From NCBI GenBank assembly GCA_018896355.1, contig JAHIMW010000090.1:1-6756 (forward strand): 6,756 nucleotides of DNA, written 5' to 3'. This document shows, one piece after another, positions 3,736 through 6,756 of the stretch. Position 1 is the stretch's first letter; every line of letters begins with the position of its first letter. Position numbers and translations under genes: made by a program. The DNA is from Pseudomonadota bacterium. Lineage in GTDB: Bacteria; Desulfobacterota; Syntrophia; Syntrophales; UBA5619. The notes beneath the pieces are model-generated. The model worked only from the letters and a program-made list of their open reading frames with translations. It ran no database searches and had not been told where the DNA came from.

Positions 3736-5910
3736 ATGAAAGAGACTGAAAAACCGTTTATCAAGCTGAAAGTGACGGAAGCATTGACCAAGGATGTCGG
3801 CCGCGCCCTGGCCCGGATGGGGCCGGAAGATATCGAACGGCTTGAGGCTGCCGTCGGAGACACGGTGGAAGTCGAGGGAAAACGCAAGGCCCTCTGCAAG
3901 GTCATGCCCGCCTATCAGGAAATCCGTGGTCAGTCGCGGGTCCAACTCGACGGCCTGACCCGGGAGAACGCCGGCGTCGGCCTCGATGAAACGGTGAAGA
4001 TCAGCAAGATGAAGTGCCGTCCGGCGGAACGGATCGTCCTGACGCCGACCAACGTCACCCCGGCGGAACGGGATCTGCAATACATCGGGAGCCTTTTGGA
4101 CGGTCTGCCGGTCATGGAGGGGGCAAAGATCCAGGCGGCCCTGTTCGGCAGCCGCGCCGCCTTCTTCAAGGTCGAATCCGTGACTCCAAGGGGTCCGGTG
4201 ATCATCAACCCGGCCACCATCCTGGTCATCGGCAAGTCCCAGGGAGAAGAAGGGAGCGGCCGGACCCTGGCCTATGAAGACATCGGCGGTCTGAAATCCC
4301 AGCTCCAACGCATACGGGAAATGATCGAGCTGCCGCTGCGTTATCCCGAGGTCTTTGAACGTTTGGGGATTGACGCGCCAAAGGGCGTGCTCCTCTACGG
4401 CCCTCCCGGCTGCGGGAAGACCCTCATCGCCAGGGCCATCGCCCACGAGACGGAGGCCAATTTCTTTTCCATCAGCGGGCCGGAGATCATCCACAAGTTC
4501 TATGGCGAAAGCGAGGCCCACCTCCGGAAAATCTTCGAAGAGGCAACCAAGAAGGGACCGAGCATCCTGTTCCTGGACGAGATCGACGCCATCGCCCCCC
4601 GCCGGGAAAACGTTGTCGGAGACGTGGAGAAGCGAGTCGTTGCCCAGCTCCTTGCCCTCATGGACGGCCTGAACAAACGACAGAACGTCATCGTCATTGC
4701 CGCCACCAACATCCCCAATGCCCTTGACCCGGCCCTGCGGCGTCCGGGCCGGTTCGACCGGGAGATCGTCATTCCGATCCCGGACCGGATCGGCCGCCTG
4801 GAGATCCTGGAGATTCACAGCCGGGGGATGCCATTGGCCGCAGATGTGCGCATGGAGCATCTGGCGGAGATCACGCATGGCTTCGTCGGGGCGGATCTGG
4901 AGGCCCTCTGCCGGGAAGCGGCCATGAGCTGCCTGCGCCAGATCATGGGGGAGATCAATTTCGGTCAGGCCGGGATTCCCTACGAGACCCTCGCGAAACT
5001 CGAGGTGCGGATGGAGGATTTCCTGTCCGCCCTGCGGGAGATCGAGCCCTCCGCCATCCGGGAGGTGTTTGTCGAATCCCCCAATATCCACTGGGACGAC
5101 GTGGGAGGGATGTCTTCCCTGAAGGAGCGCCTGATCGAGGCCGTGGAATGGCCCCTGAAGTATCCCCACCTTTTTGAAAAGGCGGGCGTGACGCCGCCCA
5201 AGGGGATTCTTCTCGTCGGCCCGCCGGGGTGCGGCAAGACGATGATGGCCAAGGCGATTGCCACGGAGAGTCAGGTGAATTTCATCTCCGTCAAGGGGCC
5301 GGCCCTGATGTCGAAATGGGTCGGGGAGTCGGAGAAGGGGATCCGGGAAATCTTTCACAAGGCAAGGCAGGCGGCGCCCTGCATCATCTTCTTCGATGAA
5401 ATCGACGCCCTCGTCCCCACCCGGAGCGCCGGGTCGTCGGATTCCCATGTCTCGGAACGGATCTTGAGCCAGTTCCTGGCCGAGTTCGACGGAATCGACG
5501 AACTCCGGGGGGTCCTCGTTCTGGGGGCGACCAACCGCCTGGATATGCTGGACGCCGCGGTCCTCCGTCCGGGCCGTTTCGACGATATCGTGGAGATGAT
5601 GATGCCGGACCAGGCGGACCGGGAGGCGATCTTTGCCGTCCATTTTCTTCAGAAACCGGTGGTGGAGAACTTTGCCGTCCATTTACGTCGGAAACCGCTG
5701 GCGAAGGACGTTCACAGTGCTGAACTGGCGGAACGGACGGAGGGGTTCAGCGGGGCCGACATTGCCGCCGTCGTCCGCAAGGCGGCCATGACGGCAGTGC
5801 GCCGCGCCGTGAAGACCCTGGAAAAAACAGGGACCGGGAAACCTGACATCCTCATCCAGCGTCAGGATCTGGAGGACGCATTGGATGAAGTTCGCAGGGG
5901 GATGGGATGA
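3736..5910 (+). CDS. CDC48/VAT-like AAA+ ATPase with two ATPase rings
   Basis: A 724-residue protein with the complete CDC48/VAT/p97 layout. The N-domain (about 8-105, with 'LKVTEALTKDVGRALARM' and 'NAGVGLDETVKI') is the double-psi barrel plus second lobe of archaeal VAT. Ring D1 has Walker A GPPGCGKT (222-229), pore loop KFYGESE (254-260), Walker B LFLDEID (D281/E282), sensor AATN (322-325) and arginine fingers R336/R339. Ring D2 has Walker A GPPGCGKT (495-502), pore loop KWVGESE (527-533), Walker B FFDEID (D554/E555), sensor GATN (597-600) and fingers R611/R614. Both rings look catalytically intact, with aromatic pore residues, so it should thread and unfold or disaggregate proteins in the cytoplasm. 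No HbYX-type proteasome tail is present. GAGGA (3728-3732) precedes ATG 3736, and the 3' end overlaps the GvpL/F gene by 4 nt, suggesting a role in gas vesicle assembly. A 13-residue tandem duplication lies in D2 (633-658). Confidence 0.95.
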   Translation: MKETEKPFIKLKVTEALTKDVGRALARMGPEDIERLEAAVGDTVEVEGKRKALCKVMPAYQEIRGQSRVQLDGLTRENAGVGLDETVKISKMKCRPAERIVLTPTNVTPAERDLQYIGSLLDGLPVMEGAKIQAALFGSRAAFFKVESVTPRGPVIINPATILVIGKSQGEEGSGRTLAYEDIGGLKSQLQRIREMIELPLRYPEVFERLGIDAPKGVLLYGPPGCGKTLIARAIAHETEANFFSISGPEIIHKFYGESEAHLRKIFEEATKKGPSILFLDEIDAIAPRRENVVGDVEKRVVAQLLALMDGLNKRQNVIVIAATNIPNALDPALRRPGRFDREIVIPIPDRIGRLEILEIHSRGMPLAADVRMEHLAEITHGFVGADLEALCREAAMSCLRQIMGEINFGQAGIPYETLAKLEVRMEDFLSALREIEPSAIREVFVESPNIHWDDVGGMSSLKERLIEAVEWPLKYPHLFEKAGVTPPKGILLVGPPGCGKTMMAKAIATESQVNFISVKGPALMSKWVGESEKGIREIFHKARQAAPCIIFFDEIDALVPTRSAGSSDSHVSERILSQFLAEFDGIDELRGVLVLGATNRLDMLDAAVLRPGRFDDIVEMMMPDQADREAIFAVHFLQKPVVENFAVHLRRKPLAKDVHSAELAERTEGFSGADIAAVVRKAAMTAVRRAVKTLEKTGTGKPDILIQRQDLEDALDEVRRGMG
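5632..5709 (+). repeat. 39-bp tandem duplication inside the second ATPase ring
   Basis: Positions 5632-5670 and 5671-5709 are adjacent 39-nt copies, 32 of 39 bases identical and starting with the same 14 bases (TTTGCCGTCCATTT). They encode FAVHFLQKPVVEN (residues 633-645) and FAVHLRRKPLAKD (646-658). The second copy fits the usual AAA+ sequence at this point ('IFxIHxRxxPLAxDV'), so the first is the extra, diverged copy. Length 39 keeps the frame. Confidence 0.85.
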
Positions 5911-6695
5911 GCCTGGGAATCTATCTTTTCTGCCTGATTCCGGCCGACCCCCTTCCAAAGATCGCCGGGAAAGGGATTGACGGGGAGCATCCTGTTTTTG
6001 TTGAAGCCATCGGGAAGGTCGCCGCAGTCCTGGCAGAGGTTCATCTTGAGGACTTCACCGGCCCCGAGGCCCAGGCGAAAATGGAAGATCTGGCATGGGT
6101 GGCCCCCCGGGCGCTCCGTCATGAAGAGGTCGTCCTCTCCGCGATGGAACAGGGTCCGGTGCTGCCCGTCCGTTTCGGCACCGTATTTTCTTCCCTGACA
6201 GCGGCGGCGGAACCGCTGCGGCAGCGCCAGGACGTCTTGATGAAATTTTTCCAGGAGACAATCGATAAAAAAGAATGGACTATGAAGGGATATGTGGATC
6301 GTCCCCAGGCCCGGGCGCGAATGACGGCGGCCCGTCTGGCGGCGGAAAAGGAACAATTGGCAGGGCTTTCTCCCGGTAAGCGCTATTTTTTAGAGCAGAA
6401 AATCAAGGGAGCCGTGGACAAGGATGTGGCGAAATGGCTGAAGGAGATGGGGCGCGATATCCTGCGTGTCGCCCGTGAGGCGTCGGCAGGGTTCAGTGAA
6501 TGTCGTCTCCAGTCGCAAGATGTCACGGGAAGGGACGAGGAGATGTTTTTCCACGGCGCCCTGCTCGTTCCCGACGGGTCCATGGCGGCCTTGGAATGCA
6601 TGACGGACGAATGGAACACGCGCCATGAAGCCCAGGGGCTCAGCCTTGAGCTTTCCGGCCCCTGGCCGCCGTACCACTTTGCCCCGGTTCTTTAG
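5907..6695 (+). CDS. gvpF: Gas vesicle protein, GvpL/GvpF family
   Basis: A 262-residue protein of the GvpL/GvpF family, close to the usual family length. It opens with a short hydrophobic strand (MSLGIYLFCLIP) as family members do. The N-terminal domain contains WVAPRALRHEEVV (64-76) and the family signature VLPVRFGTVF (85-94). A basic, alpha-helical middle follows (about 105-185), and the protein ends in GPWPPYHFAP (251-260), the characteristic C-terminal motif. GvpF and GvpL are minor gas vesicle proteins that contact the shell protein GvpA and each other early in assembly, probably keeping GvpA from premature aggregation. The ATG overlaps the stop of the ATPase gene (ATGA, 5907-5910), with AGGGGG (5896-5901) as ribosome binding site, so the two should be translationally coupled. 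Sequence alone cannot decide between the F and L subgroups; the symbol is a family-level label. Confidence 0.88.
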   Translation: MSLGIYLFCLIPADPLPKIAGKGIDGEHPVFVEAIGKVAAVLAEVHLEDFTGPEAQAKMEDLAWVAPRALRHEEVVLSAMEQGPVLPVRFGTVFSSLTAAAEPLRQRQDVLMKFFQETIDKKEWTMKGYVDRPQARARMTAARLAAEKEQLAGLSPGKRYFLEQKIKGAVDKDVAKWLKEMGRDILRVAREASAGFSECRLQSQDVTGRDEEMFFHGALLVPDGSMAALECMTDEWNTRHEAQGLSLELSGPWPPYHFAPVL

Positions 6696-6706
6696 AAAGA
6701 GGGATC

Positions 6707-6756
6707 ATGGCTTATCTGGTATACGGTGTCGTGAAAGAGCCGGCGGTTCTTGGCGC
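6707..6756 (+). CDS. Probable second GvpL/GvpF-family protein, N-terminal fragment
   Basis: Only 16 complete codons are visible (MAYLVYGVVKEPAVLG) before the window ends. The 'YLVYGVV' strand is how many GvpL/GvpF proteins begin. The gene follows the previous GvpL/F stop by 11 nt, and GAGGG (6699-6703) lies 3 nt before the ATG. Paired gvpF/L genes are common in gas vesicle clusters. The start and reading direction are convincing; the family call rests on few residues and context. Confidence 0.55.
   Translation, partial: MAYLVYGVVKEPAVLG

Noticed and set aside
3109..5682. An 857-codon open frame on the - strand covering most of gvpH, the intergenic hairpin and most of the ATPase gene.
   Set aside because: It is antisense to two genes with unmistakable domains, its translation is rich in D, H, R, L, P and G as expected from the reverse of G+C-rich coding DNA, it shows no recognisable motif, and I noted no ribosome binding site for it.

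Overview
The window is a 6.8-kb stretch of a bacterial chromosome in which every recognisable gene lies on the + strand. It carries the regulatory and accessory part of a gas vesicle (gvp) cluster. A sigma-54 activator, signalling genes without transmembrane segments in the visible parts, VAT/CDC48-type AAA+ homology and C-rich/G-rich hairpin repeats between genes suggest a Desulfobacterota/deltaproteobacterial-type Gram-negative. That placement is inference: no rRNA or tRNA is present.

Layout. Positions 1-111 hold the last 36 codons of a GGDEF (diguanylate cyclase) protein. It overlaps by one base a stand-alone, Rcp1-like receiver protein (111-554). Positions 555-773 contain no convincing gene, only a weak 58-codon frame that may be a relic. 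That gap does contain a near-consensus sigma-70 promoter (TTGACA, 17 bp, TATAAG), followed directly by an 18-bp perfect palindrome over the predicted start point. This signal precedes a 203-residue conserved protein of unknown function (774-1385). A 161-bp palindromic, MITE-like element (about 1380-1540) with 14-bp terminal inverted repeats separates it from an NtrC-family sigma-54 response regulator (1557-2990). The regulator gene overlaps gvpH (Hsp20 family, 2962-3654) by 29 nt. A second, smaller C-rich/G-rich hairpin lies at 3657-3709. Next come a two-ring CDC48/VAT-like ATPase (3736-5910), a GvpL/GvpF protein (5907-6695, 4-nt overlap) and the start of what looks like another GvpL/GvpF gene (6707 to the window end).

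How the parts may work together. The order NtrC-type regulator, gvpH, one gene, gvpF/L, gvpF/L resembles, from memory, the gvrA-gvpH-gvpZ-gvpF2-gvpF3 segment of the Serratia sp. ATCC 39006 gas vesicle cluster. Here the middle position is occupied by a full-length CDC48-like unfoldase. A plausible reading is that the signalling genes decide when vesicles are made, while GvpH, the AAA+ ring and the GvpF/L proteins handle the very hydrophobic shell protein during assembly. The structural genes (gvpA, gvpN, gvpK and others) are not in the window and would be expected beyond one of its ends.

The main points of interest are the promoter/operator before the 203-aa gene, the MITE-like insertion that seems to have split a once overlapping gene pair, a 39-bp tandem duplication inside the second ATPase ring, a duplicated amphipathic helix in the GvpH N-terminus, and the CDC48-type ATPase as a gas vesicle accessory protein.
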